Origin: Ectobacillus sp. JY-23
GTDB lineage: Bacteria; Bacillota; Bacilli; Bacillales; Bacillaceae_G
Length of the DNA: 64,000 nt
Reading direction: 5' to 3'
NCBI RefSeq assembly: GCF_023022965.1
Contig: NZ_CP095462.1
Span: 2,356,001-2,420,000, forward strand
Shown here piece after piece: positions 18,284-25,778 of the stretch (its first letter is position 1; each line of letters opens with the position of its first letter). Under the pieces are notes generated by a model that was given only the letters and a program-made list of their open reading frames with translations, ran no database searches and was not told where the DNA came from. The translations under genes were made by a program, and so were the position numbers.

Positions 18284-18709
18284 TCACTGAACTCCCATAT
18301 GTAGTTTTATTGCAGACTATTGTTACGTAATCTAAAAGATAGCATATAAAGAATCATTTTCCTAATGGCATTACTTTATTTTGCTATCGATAAAGTTCTT
18401 TATCATTGTATAATACGTGCAATAACAAATGCGATAGAAACTTATTGTTCGCTTGATAATAGATGATCTTTTATCCTAGTTTAATTCATTTTAAGACAAT
18501 TATCATATTACAACATATTTCAAATTCATATTCTAAAGATTAGAACTTCAGGCTGCAAATCTACTATAATAAACGCTTTCTTATCATCTTTTACACCATT
18601 TTTTGCATGTCGCAAAACAACGATTGTCATTTGGAATACTTTATTGTATAGTTTCTCTATTCATTAGCAAATCAAGATATAAAGTATGGAATAGAGAGGG
18701 TTACAAGAA
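18284..18709. other. Intergenic region with no recognised gene
   Basis: About 425 A+T-rich bases between the flippase gene and the divergent TRIC-type gene. It must hold both promoters. I see no convincing open frame, RNA or repeat. Confidence 0.5.
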
Positions 18710-19348
18710 ATGCTTTTAATTAATATTTTCGTCTTTATCGGCATCATAGCTGCTGCAGTTTCTGGGACATTGGTAGGAATGAAGAAACGACTAGACTGGT
18801 TTGGAGTGATTTGCTTAGCAGTAGCTACAGCTTTAGGCGGTGGTATCATCCGCGATGTAATGATTGGTCATCTCCCTCCTGTCGCATTTATTAAACCGAT
18901 TTACTTTTTTGTTAGTGTAGGGACGGCTCTTATCACTTGTATTTTTTATGAAAGAATTACGAAATTACAAAATGTTATCATGCTTTCAGATGCAGTAGGT
19001 CTTGGTGTATTCACAGCAGTAGGCGCTAACGCCGCTGTCATGAATCATGTACATGAGCCGTTTTTGGTTGTTTCAATGGGCTTAATTACAGGTATTGGTG
19101 GCGGTATCTTGCGGGATATTTTCGCAAAAGATATCCCTTATGTATTTCGCAAAGAAGTATATGCAATTGCCTCAATCCTAGGCGCAGTAAGCTTTCTCTT
19201 AACATATAATAGTGTATCGCATATATTCGCTCTCTATATATGCTTATTTATCACATTTGTTGTCAGAGTGGTTTCTTTTTATTACAACGTCCATTTCCCT
19301 GTGCTAAAATCAGACCCTGCTATAGGCGAAGAAGTAAAGCATTCATAA
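18710..19348 (+). CDS. TRIC-type (UPF0126) cation channel family membrane protein
   Basis: 212 aa with seven hydrophobic segments built from two related halves. Each half carries a glycine-rich motif followed by Arg-Asp (GGGIIRDVMIG and GGGILRDIFAKD), the mark of UPF0126 proteins. Prokaryotic members of this family form trimeric potassium-type channels (TRIC). Its physiological role in Bacillus is unknown and the neighbours do not explain it. It is transcribed alone and closed by a terminator. Confidence 0.85.
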   Translation: MLLINIFVFIGIIAAAVSGTLVGMKKRLDWFGVICLAVATALGGGIIRDVMIGHLPPVAFIKPIYFFVSVGTALITCIFYERITKLQNVIMLSDAVGLGVFTAVGANAAVMNHVHEPFLVVSMGLITGIGGGILRDIFAKDIPYVFRKEVYAIASILGAVSFLLTYNSVSHIFALYICLFITFVVRVVSFYYNVHFPVLKSDPAIGEEVKHS

Positions 19349-19350
19349 GA

Positions 19351-19380
19351 AGGGTATCCTTTGTCGGGATACCCTTTTCT
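19351..19380 (+). terminator. Rho-independent terminator after the TRIC-type gene
   Basis: Stem AGGGTATCC with GGATACCCT (7-base loop) followed by TTTTC, directly after the stop codon. Confidence 0.85.
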
Positions 19381-19583
19381 TATAGTGTACTTTTTGACGA
19401 ACATTGTAGATTCATGGTTGATATGGTAATCTAAATATCGGATAAAGCTGTTTCCAGCACATGGCAAACATAAGATTTTCATTGGTTTGGAAATTATAAA
19501 TACAGCATTCTTTATTACAAGCTTTGTTATCCGAGCTTTCCAACACCTTGTACCGAACATATTTACTTAATAGGAGGTCTATT

Positions 19584-20285
19584 ATGATGAAGGTTTTGGT
19601 AATTGTCCCCGCATTCAATGAAGAAGAAGGTATTAAACATGTTGTAGAGCAATTTAAGAATATAAATAATGTTGATATATTAGTTGTCAATGATTGCTCC
19701 AAAGACAGAACATCAAAAGTCTGTCGCGAATTCGGGTTAAATGTTGTCGATTTACCTTGTAATTTAGGGATTGGCGGGGCTGTACAAACAGGCTATAAAT
19801 ACGCCAAGCTGCATAACTATGACATAGCTATTCAAGTCGATGGAGATGGACAGCATAACCCTTCCTACATTGAAGGTCTTATACAACCTATTGTAGAAGG
19901 AAAAGCGAATCTAGTAATTGGGTCCAGATATTTAAATAAAGAAGGCTTTCAATCTACATTTATGAGGCGTGTAGGGATTACCTATTTCAGTTTTTTAATC
20001 AAGTTGCTGCAAAAACAAAAAATCACAGATCCCACATCAGGCTTTAGAGCATGTGATCGCGAGGTTATTGAGTTGTTTAGCCAGCGTTACCCGGTCGACT
20101 ATCCAGAGCCAGAATCTATTGTGTATTTGCTTCGCAATAATTATAAAGTAGCTGAAGTACCAGTTATTATGAATGAAAGAATGGGTGGAGAATCCAGTAT
20201 CAACGCATTCAAATCTGTGTATTACATGATCAAAGTTTCATTAGCTATTATTATTGATAATTTGCGTAAATACGGTTTAACATAA
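19584..20285 (+). CDS. Family 2 glycosyltransferase, polyprenyl-phosphate sugar synthase-like
   Basis: 233 aa without transmembrane segments: VLVIVPAFNEEEG, VVNDCSKD, QVDGDGQHNP and DPTSGFRAC are the motifs of dolichol-phosphate-mannose-synthase-like enzymes, which load a sugar onto polyprenyl phosphate. AGGAGG lies 6 bases before the first of two adjacent ATG codons (19584 and 19587). It heads a four-gene unit with DUF2304, a small EamA-like protein and DUF2142. Together these look like a lipid-linked sugar pathway that decorates a surface polymer. Confidence 0.85.
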   Translation: MMKVLVIVPAFNEEEGIKHVVEQFKNINNVDILVVNDCSKDRTSKVCREFGLNVVDLPCNLGIGGAVQTGYKYAKLHNYDIAIQVDGDGQHNPSYIEGLIQPIVEGKANLVIGSRYLNKEGFQSTFMRRVGITYFSFLIKLLQKQKITDPTSGFRACDREVIELFSQRYPVDYPEPESIVYLLRNNYKVAEVPVIMNERMGGESSINAFKSVYYMIKVSLAIIIDNLRKYGLT

Positions 20286-20334
20286 AGGATTTACCAGTAG
20301 ATTTACCTACTTTTCCTATTGAAAGGAGCTTTTT

Positions 20335-20718
20335 ATGATTACAGTAAAACTGCAAATCATCCTATTGATAGCATCGATAATTACTTTCTTTCTTATTATC
20401 AATATGATACGAAAATATAACCTGGAATTAAAGTATTCTCTCCTGTGGTTATTCTTCTGTATTGTAAATATTTTATTGGCTTCATTCTCGAACATCTCAA
20501 CCTTTGTTGCCGATGCACTAAGTATCCAAGAGCCTGTAAATGCTATTTTTCTTCTATCTTTTATGTTTCAGTTCTTTCTAATTTTCAGCCTCACACTTAC
20601 AATTTCACGTATTTCTAATAAGCTTAGTCAATTGTCTCAAGAAGTTGGTATTTTAAAGAATGACTTTGAGGCTTATAAACAAAGCCAAAATCGTGAAAGC
20701 AAGAGGATGGATATATGA
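20335..20718 (+). CDS. DUF2304 family membrane protein
   Basis: 127 aa with three hydrophobic segments and a charged, coiled-coil-like C-terminal tail (about 98-127), the form of DUF2304 proteins. Genes of this family often follow a polyprenyl-phosphate glycosyltransferase, as here. Their role is not established; a scaffold or membrane anchor for the soluble transferase is a reasonable guess. GAAAGGAGC precedes the ATG. The stop overlaps the start of the next gene by 4 bases. Confidence 0.8.
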   Translation: MITVKLQIILLIASIITFFLIINMIRKYNLELKYSLLWLFFCIVNILLASFSNISTFVADALSIQEPVNAIFLLSFMFQFFLIFSLTLTISRISNKLSQLSQEVGILKNDFEAYKQSQNRESKRMDI

Positions 20719-21062
20719 AATATGTATTAATCTTAGTTAACATCTTGTGCCTTGTTTTGGGCCAAACATCATGGAAGCTTGGAATGGAAAATATGCAGCT
20801 GCACGGAAACATTGTACAGAAATTCTTTCAGTTTGTTTTCTCGCCCCTTATCTTTTTAGGCTTTGTATTATACATATTAGCTACCGTGATATGGATGTAT
20901 CTGTTATCTAAACTGCCTTTAAGCTTTTTATATCCATTGCAAAGCTTAGCATATGTATTTTCACTAATCATCGCCTTCCTTATCTTTAAAGAACATATTC
21001 CTATTACAAGGTGGATTGGGACAGGAGTTATATTATTTGGCGTGTATTTAATCGTAAAATAA
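20715..21062 (+). CDS. Small EamA/SMR-like transporter, candidate lipid-linked sugar flippase
   Basis: 115 aa with four hydrophobic segments, of the size and form of small-multidrug-resistance/EamA half-transporters: YVLILVNILCLVLGQTSWKLG at the N terminus and LSFLYPLQSLAYVFSLIIAF in the third segment. ArnE/ArnF-like members move polyprenyl-phosphate sugars across the membrane. It is translationally coupled (ATGA overlap) to the DUF2304 gene. Flippase function is inferred from context. Confidence 0.75.
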   Translation: MKYVLILVNILCLVLGQTSWKLGMENMQLHGNIVQKFFQFVFSPLIFLGFVLYILATVIWMYLLSKLPLSFLYPLQSLAYVFSLIIAFLIFKEHIPITRWIGTGVILFGVYLIVK

Positions 21063-21087
21063 AAACGTAAAGAGGTATGTACTCATT

Positions 21088-23091
21088 ATGTCTAGATTTC
21101 AATCAGTCCTGAAAAGCTATTGGCTTCATGGCCTTTTAATACTACTCACCTTGCTTTCATTTCTACTGTTTATGTACGACCATCGCTCTCTTTTTTTAGT
21201 ACCTAGAGAGATGGATCATACAGTTGTATCCCAAAATGAGAGTAATGCGATTATGGGTGAGCTTGGAAACAATATGCTTGTTTCACAATCTTTTGTTTCC
21301 CCTAAAGATACATTTTCAAAAGTGCAGCTATCTGTCGGTACCTATCAAAGAGAAAATCAAGGCGTTGTTTCTTTCCAATTAAAAGAAGCGGGGCAATCGC
21401 AGCCACTCTTTGAAACAACCATTGAGATACAACAGCTAAAGGATGGTATCAACAGCTTCTCCTTTCCTGCTGTTCAAAACGCAAAAGGAAAAACATATGA
21501 ATTTACTTTAAGAAGTACGAATACTTTACCTGGGAAATCTTTTACTCTTTGGAAAAGCTCTAAAGATTCCTATGCGGATGGTACATTTACAATTGACGGG
21601 ATCAATCGAACAGGGGATTTATACTTTCAGGTCATGTATGTTGAAAATAAGCCCCTTCTTACTAAGCAACAACTTGCTTTTATTACACTTATCTTTTTTA
21701 TCATGTTCGGTGTGTCTTCGTTACTCGTTTTAAAATATAAACATGTACTTCATAAAGCGTTTTTAGCGATTGTTATTCCATTTGGAGTCGTCATGTCTCT
21801 TATTGTTCCTCCTTTTGATCAACTTGACGAGCTTGAACACTATTATAGGGCTTTTGAAGTTTCAGAAGGGAAATTTATCAACCAAATTGTGGACGGTAAG
21901 GTCGGAAATTATATCCCCAAAAGCCTCGTTGACACTGTAACCAGTGTTCGATATATACATCAGGATGGCTACAAATATAGCCTAGTAAAGGAAGCATTGG
22001 ATATTCCGCTACAGTCGGAGGAGAGAATTTTCCTTCGAAATTATGCATCTTCATACCCGCCTTTGGTGTACATCCCACAAAGCTTGGGGTTGATATTGGG
22101 ACGCGTTTTATTTGATTCGCCACTACTTATGCTATTTTTAGGCCGTTTATTTAATTTCGCTGCTTACACAGCGATTGCATACTACAGTTTAAAAATTGTA
22201 CCGGTTAAAAAGCTATTCTTTTTTATATTAGCCATTTTGCCAATGAGCTTAATTCACGCTTCATCCTTGTCAGCAGATGGCATGACAAATGCTTCTGCAT
22301 TGTTATTTGTATGCTATATGCTTTACTTGGCATATGGAAAGCCAGATGCCATACGCACAAAGCATATGATTATTTCTAGTGCTATCGGTATTTTCATTGC
22401 ACTATCAAAAATTGTATATATACCAATTATCTTTATGTTTCTAATTATCCCATTAGCAAAGTTTAAAAATAAGAAAGATTATCTTCAAAAGTTTGTACTT
22501 GTGCTCATTGGATGTTTAATTCCATTTATTATATGGAACCTGCTTAATATGAAAAACATGTCTGTTCCAGATTTACGTGGTTATGCAGGAGTATCTCCAT
22601 CTGACCAGGTTAAGTTCGTGTTAACCAATCCAATTACGTACACGAAAATTTTACTTAGCTCTTTTCTTTCACAAGCCATGCCTTACTTAATGGGGATACT
22701 TGGACAAATCGCTACCAATTACTCTTATGCTACACCGTTATTTGTCGTTGATAGCTTCCTTATATTATTGGTGTTATTTGGTATGATACAAACGGAAGAA
22801 GATGCTCATATGAAGCTAACGGCGCTCAATAAAGTACTATTTGCCTTTATTATTATTGCAGTAGTCGTTTTAACAATGACAGCACTGTACGTTGGATTTA
22901 CAAGTGTTGGAGATCCTGTTATTAAAGGTGTTCAAGGACGTTATTTCGTTCCAATCGCATCATTCTTATTCCTTTTATTATCCAACAACAATTTAGTAAA
23001 CCGCAATCCAAAAACTTCTTCTTGGATTGTAACAATTGGAAATATTTTGATATATACATTACTGATTAACTACATCATACACGTAAATTAA
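21088..23091 (+). CDS. DUF2142 family polytopic membrane protein, candidate GT-C glycosyltransferase
   Basis: 667 aa: one N-terminal transmembrane segment, an extracellular beta-rich domain (about 45-195), then roughly eleven transmembrane segments. DELEHYYRAFEVSEG after the second segment matches the DUF2142 pattern, in which acidic residues at a loop resemble the catalytic loop of GT-C enzymes. I infer that it transfers the flipped sugar onto an extracellular polymer. Last gene of the four-gene unit, closed by the terminator at 23111. Confidence 0.78.
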   Translation: MSRFQSVLKSYWLHGLLILLTLLSFLLFMYDHRSLFLVPREMDHTVVSQNESNAIMGELGNNMLVSQSFVSPKDTFSKVQLSVGTYQRENQGVVSFQLKEAGQSQPLFETTIEIQQLKDGINSFSFPAVQNAKGKTYEFTLRSTNTLPGKSFTLWKSSKDSYADGTFTIDGINRTGDLYFQVMYVENKPLLTKQQLAFITLIFFIMFGVSSLLVLKYKHVLHKAFLAIVIPFGVVMSLIVPPFDQLDELEHYYRAFEVSEGKFINQIVDGKVGNYIPKSLVDTVTSVRYIHQDGYKYSLVKEALDIPLQSEERIFLRNYASSYPPLVYIPQSLGLILGRVLFDSPLLMLFLGRLFNFAAYTAIAYYSLKIVPVKKLFFFILAILPMSLIHASSLSADGMTNASALLFVCYMLYLAYGKPDAIRTKHMIISSAIGIFIALSKIVYIPIIFMFLIIPLAKFKNKKDYLQKFVLVLIGCLIPFIIWNLLNMKNMSVPDLRGYAGVSPSDQVKFVLTNPITYTKILLSSFLSQAMPYLMGILGQIATNYSYATPLFVVDSFLILLVLFGMIQTEEDAHMKLTALNKVLFAFIIIAVVVLTMTALYVGFTSVGDPVIKGVQGRYFVPIASFLFLLLSNNNLVNRNPKTSSWIVTIGNILIYTLLINYIIHVN

Positions 23092-23110
23092 AAGCTATGT
23101 ATATAAGAAA

Positions 23111-23149
23111 GGAAACGTTCTACTCCAAAGAATGTTTCCTTTTGTTTTA
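23111..23149 (+). terminator. Rho-independent terminator after the DUF2142 gene
   Basis: An 11-bp stem (GGAAACGTTCT with AGAATGTTTCC, one G-T pair, 7-base loop) followed by TTTTGTTTT. Confidence 0.9.
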
Positions 23150-23178
23150 TAAAACCTCAAAAAAATAATTTTTTCCTC

Positions 23179-23207
23179 TTGATTTATGAAAGCCCTTTTA
23201 TTAGAAT
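23179..23207 (+). promoter_or_regulatory. Predicted sigma-A promoter of the maltose PTS operon
   Basis: -35 TTGATT (23179-23184), 17-base spacer, -10 TAGAAT (23202-23207). Transcription would start near 23213, exactly where the palindromic operator begins. Confidence 0.6.
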
Positions 23208-23212
23208 AGGAT

Positions 23213-23230
23213 AGTGCAAGCGATTGCACT
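23213..23230 (+). promoter_or_regulatory. Palindromic LacI-family operator / cre-like site
   Basis: AGTGCAAGCGATTGCACT is an almost perfect 18-bp palindrome with the central CG of LacI-family operators. Its core fits the catabolite-responsive element pattern TGNAANCGNWNNCA at every defined position. It lies on the predicted start of transcription, so binding of CcpA or a MalR-like repressor would block the promoter. Confidence 0.65.
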
Positions 23231-23284
23231 TATTTGCACAAAAACTTCACGCTATTATTCTAGTTTTTTATTTTTTCTGCATTA

Positions 23285-23298
23285 TGAGAACGTTACCA
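23285..23298 (+). promoter_or_regulatory. Second cre-like site next to the ribosome binding site
   Basis: TGAGAACGTTACCA matches the cre pattern with one mismatch and has a symmetrical AACGTT core. It ends 5 bases before the AAAGGAGG ribosome binding site of the PTS gene. Confidence 0.4.
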
Positions 23299-23315
23299 TA
23301 AAAGGAGGAACACAT

Positions 23316-24965
23316 ATGTCAAAAATGAAACAATTGATTTCATTCGACTTTTGGCAAAAGTTCGGTAAAGCGCTGCTTGTTGTAGTAGCTGTTATGCCAG
23401 CTGCCGGTCTAATGATTTCTATCGGTAAATTAATTGGAATGTCTGCAGGAGACATTGGTTTTGTACAAACGATTGCACGTATCATGGAGGATATCGGTTG
23501 GGGTATCATTGTTAACCTGCACATCCTGTTCGCTGTAGCAATCGGTGGTTCTTGGGCAAAAGATCGTGCTGGCGGCGCATTCGCTGCACTTATCGCATTT
23601 ATCTTAACAAACCGTATTACCGGAGCAATCTTTGGTGTATCCGGCGATATGCTAACAAAAGAAGGCGCAACGGTTAAATCTTTATTTGGAGCAGAGCTTG
23701 TTGTTAAGGATTACTTCACTTCTGTTCTAGGTGCACCTGCTTTAAACATGGGTGTATTCGTTGGTATTATCTCCGGTTTCTTGGGAGCTTCTCTTTATAA
23801 TAAGTATTACAACTACAATAAGTTACCTAACTCACTTGCATTCTTTAATGGTAAGCGTTTCGTACCATTCGTTGTTATCGTAGGTTCTGTTGCAGCGGCA
23901 CTTATTTTGGCAACTGTATGGCCATTTGTACAAGGTCTATTAAATTCTTTCGGTCGTTGGATTGCGACATCAAAAGATACAGCACCAATTATCGCGCCAT
24001 TTGTATATGGAACATTAGAACGTATTTTACTTCCGTTCGGCTTGCATCATATGTTAACGGTACCAATGAACTACACTGAGCTTGGCGGTACTTATAAAAT
24101 TCTAACAGGTGCAAAAGCAGGTCAAATCGTTGCGGGTCAAGATCCACTGTGGTTGGCATGGATTACAGATTTGAACAACCTACTAGATGCAGGTAAAACA
24201 GCTGCATACGAGGCATTGCTTGGCGATGTTCACCCTGCACGTTTTAAAGCGGGACAAGTTATCGGTTCTACTGCAGCACTAATCGGTGCAGCTCTTGCGA
24301 TGTACATGAATGTTGATAAAGAAAAGCGTCACAAATATAAGCCAATGTTCCTTTCTGCAGGTCTTGCAGTATTTTTAACAGGTGTTACAGAGCCAATCGA
24401 ATTTATGTTCATGTTCGTAGCGCCAGTTCTGTACGTAGTATACGCAATTACAACAGGTTTAGCATTCGCGCTTGCCGATATCATTAACCTTCGTGTTCAC
24501 GCATTCGGTTTCATCGAATTACTAACAAGAACACCGATGATGGTAAAAGCAGGATTAACAAAAGACTTAATTAACTTTGTCTTCGCATCACTTGCATTCT
24601 TTGCCTTAAACTTTGGTGTATTCAGCTTATTAATTAAAAAGTTCAACCTTCCGACACCTGGTCGTAATGGAAACTACATTGAAGATGAGGCACCAGCTGC
24701 ATCTGGCAATAACAATGTAAACGACGGCTCTCTAGCAGCTGACTTAATTCAATTGCTTGGCGGTGCAGATAACATTGAAGATGTAGATGCATGTATGACA
24801 CGCCTTCGTGTAACAGTAAAAGATCCAAGTGCTGTTGGATCTGAGAAGGAATGGAAAGATAAAGGCGCATTAGGCCTAATTCTAAAAGACAAAGGTGTAC
24901 AAGCAATCTACGGTCCAAAAGCAGATGTATTGAAATCTGATATTCAAGACCTTTTAGGAGCATAA
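23316..24965 (+). CDS. malT: PTS EIICB transporter, maltose/alpha-glucoside type
   Basis: 549 aa. The EIIC membrane domain (about 1-445) takes up and phosphorylates the sugar, and the C-terminal EIIB domain (about 465-549) carries the phosphocysteine in DACMTRLRV. PAAGLMISIGKLIGM, LPFGLHHMLTVPMNY and the GVTEPIEFMFMF motif are typical of the glucose/maltose superfamily. No EIIA domain is present, so a separate EIIA (Crr-like) must serve it. I chose the ATG at 23316 because AAAGGAGG precedes it. The next gene encodes a MapP-like phosphatase 4 bases downstream, which points to maltose as substrate and to the MalT type. Two cre-like sites precede it. Confidence 0.88.
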   Translation: MSKMKQLISFDFWQKFGKALLVVVAVMPAAGLMISIGKLIGMSAGDIGFVQTIARIMEDIGWGIIVNLHILFAVAIGGSWAKDRAGGAFAALIAFILTNRITGAIFGVSGDMLTKEGATVKSLFGAELVVKDYFTSVLGAPALNMGVFVGIISGFLGASLYNKYYNYNKLPNSLAFFNGKRFVPFVVIVGSVAAALILATVWPFVQGLLNSFGRWIATSKDTAPIIAPFVYGTLERILLPFGLHHMLTVPMNYTELGGTYKILTGAKAGQIVAGQDPLWLAWITDLNNLLDAGKTAAYEALLGDVHPARFKAGQVIGSTAALIGAALAMYMNVDKEKRHKYKPMFLSAGLAVFLTGVTEPIEFMFMFVAPVLYVVYAITTGLAFALADIINLRVHAFGFIELLTRTPMMVKAGLTKDLINFVFASLAFFALNFGVFSLLIKKFNLPTPGRNGNYIEDEAPAASGNNNVNDGSLAADLIQLLGGADNIEDVDACMTRLRVTVKDPSAVGSEKEWKDKGALGLILKDKGVQAIYGPKADVLKSDIQDLLGA

Positions 24966-24969
24966 AGCG

Positions 24970-25746
24970 ATGAAGCTTTTAACGCTGAATTGTCACTCCT
25001 GGCAGGAAGACAAGCAATGGGAAAAAATTCGTGACATTGCGAAAGCAATACATGAAAAGCAATATGATGTGGTTGCCTTACAAGAAGTAAGCCAATCCAT
25101 TGACCCTAACATCGAAGCGAAAAATTTCGCTTCGGTTTTGCTTGAAGAATTGCAGCAGCTTGGTACTTCTGAATACGAGTATGTATGGGACTTTGCTCAT
25201 ATCGGCTATGATGTGTACGAAGAAGGATTGGCGCTTTTAACAAAGCATCCTATCATTGACCAAGCTTCCTTCTTTATCTCTAAAAGCGAAGATACATCCT
25301 ATTGGAAAACACGTAAAATCGTTGGTATCACTATTGAATATAACGGAAAGCCTATTTCATTCTACAGCTGCCACCTTGGTTGGTGGGAAGATGAAGAAGA
25401 GCCTTTCGTGTATCAAGCGGATCGTTTGCTTGCGCACGTGCAGCAAAACGAAATCTTTTACTTGATGGGCGATTTTAATAACAATGCCTTTATTCGCAGT
25501 GAAGGGTACGACTATTTACTCGAAAAAGGCTTGTATGATACATTTGCCCTCGCAAAGGAAAAAGATAGCGGGATTACCGTAAAAGGCAAAATTGCCGGCT
25601 GGGATCAAAACAAAGCAGACCTTCGCCTTGATTTAATTCTAACGAATAAGCCGGTTGCAGTCGAACGTTCAACAGTTATTTTCAATGAGAATAATCGCCC
25701 GATTGTGTCAGACCATTACGGAGTTGAAGTGATCATTGCAGATTAA
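24970..25746 (+). CDS. mapP: Maltose 6'-phosphate phosphatase-like EEP family hydrolase
   Basis: 258 aa of the endonuclease/exonuclease/phosphatase fold: LLTLNCHSWQED, VVALQEVSQS (catalytic Glu), HIGYDVYEEGLALL, SCHLGWWEDEE, LMGDFNNN and SDHYGVE (catalytic Asp-His). It follows the Enterococcus faecalis maltose 6'-phosphate phosphatase MapP closely in these segments as I recall them. MapP removes the phosphate from maltose 6'-phosphate after PTS uptake, releasing maltose for cleavage. A GGAG within the end of the PTS gene serves as ribosome binding site, so the two genes are coupled. No phospho-alpha-glucosidase gene is present nearby. Confidence 0.85.
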   Translation: MKLLTLNCHSWQEDKQWEKIRDIAKAIHEKQYDVVALQEVSQSIDPNIEAKNFASVLLEELQQLGTSEYEYVWDFAHIGYDVYEEGLALLTKHPIIDQASFFISKSEDTSYWKTRKIVGITIEYNGKPISFYSCHLGWWEDEEEPFVYQADRLLAHVQQNEIFYLMGDFNNNAFIRSEGYDYLLEKGLYDTFALAKEKDSGITVKGKIAGWDQNKADLRLDLILTNKPVAVERSTVIFNENNRPIVSDHYGVEVIIAD

Positions 25747-25778
25747 AAGGCGCTGTGCACATGCACAACGCCTTTTTC
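25746..25778. terminator. Bidirectional terminator between mapP and topB
   Basis: Stem AAAGGCG-C-TGTGCA with TGCACA-A-CGCCTTT (one internal mismatch) followed by TTCTT on the plus strand, between convergent genes. Confidence 0.85.
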
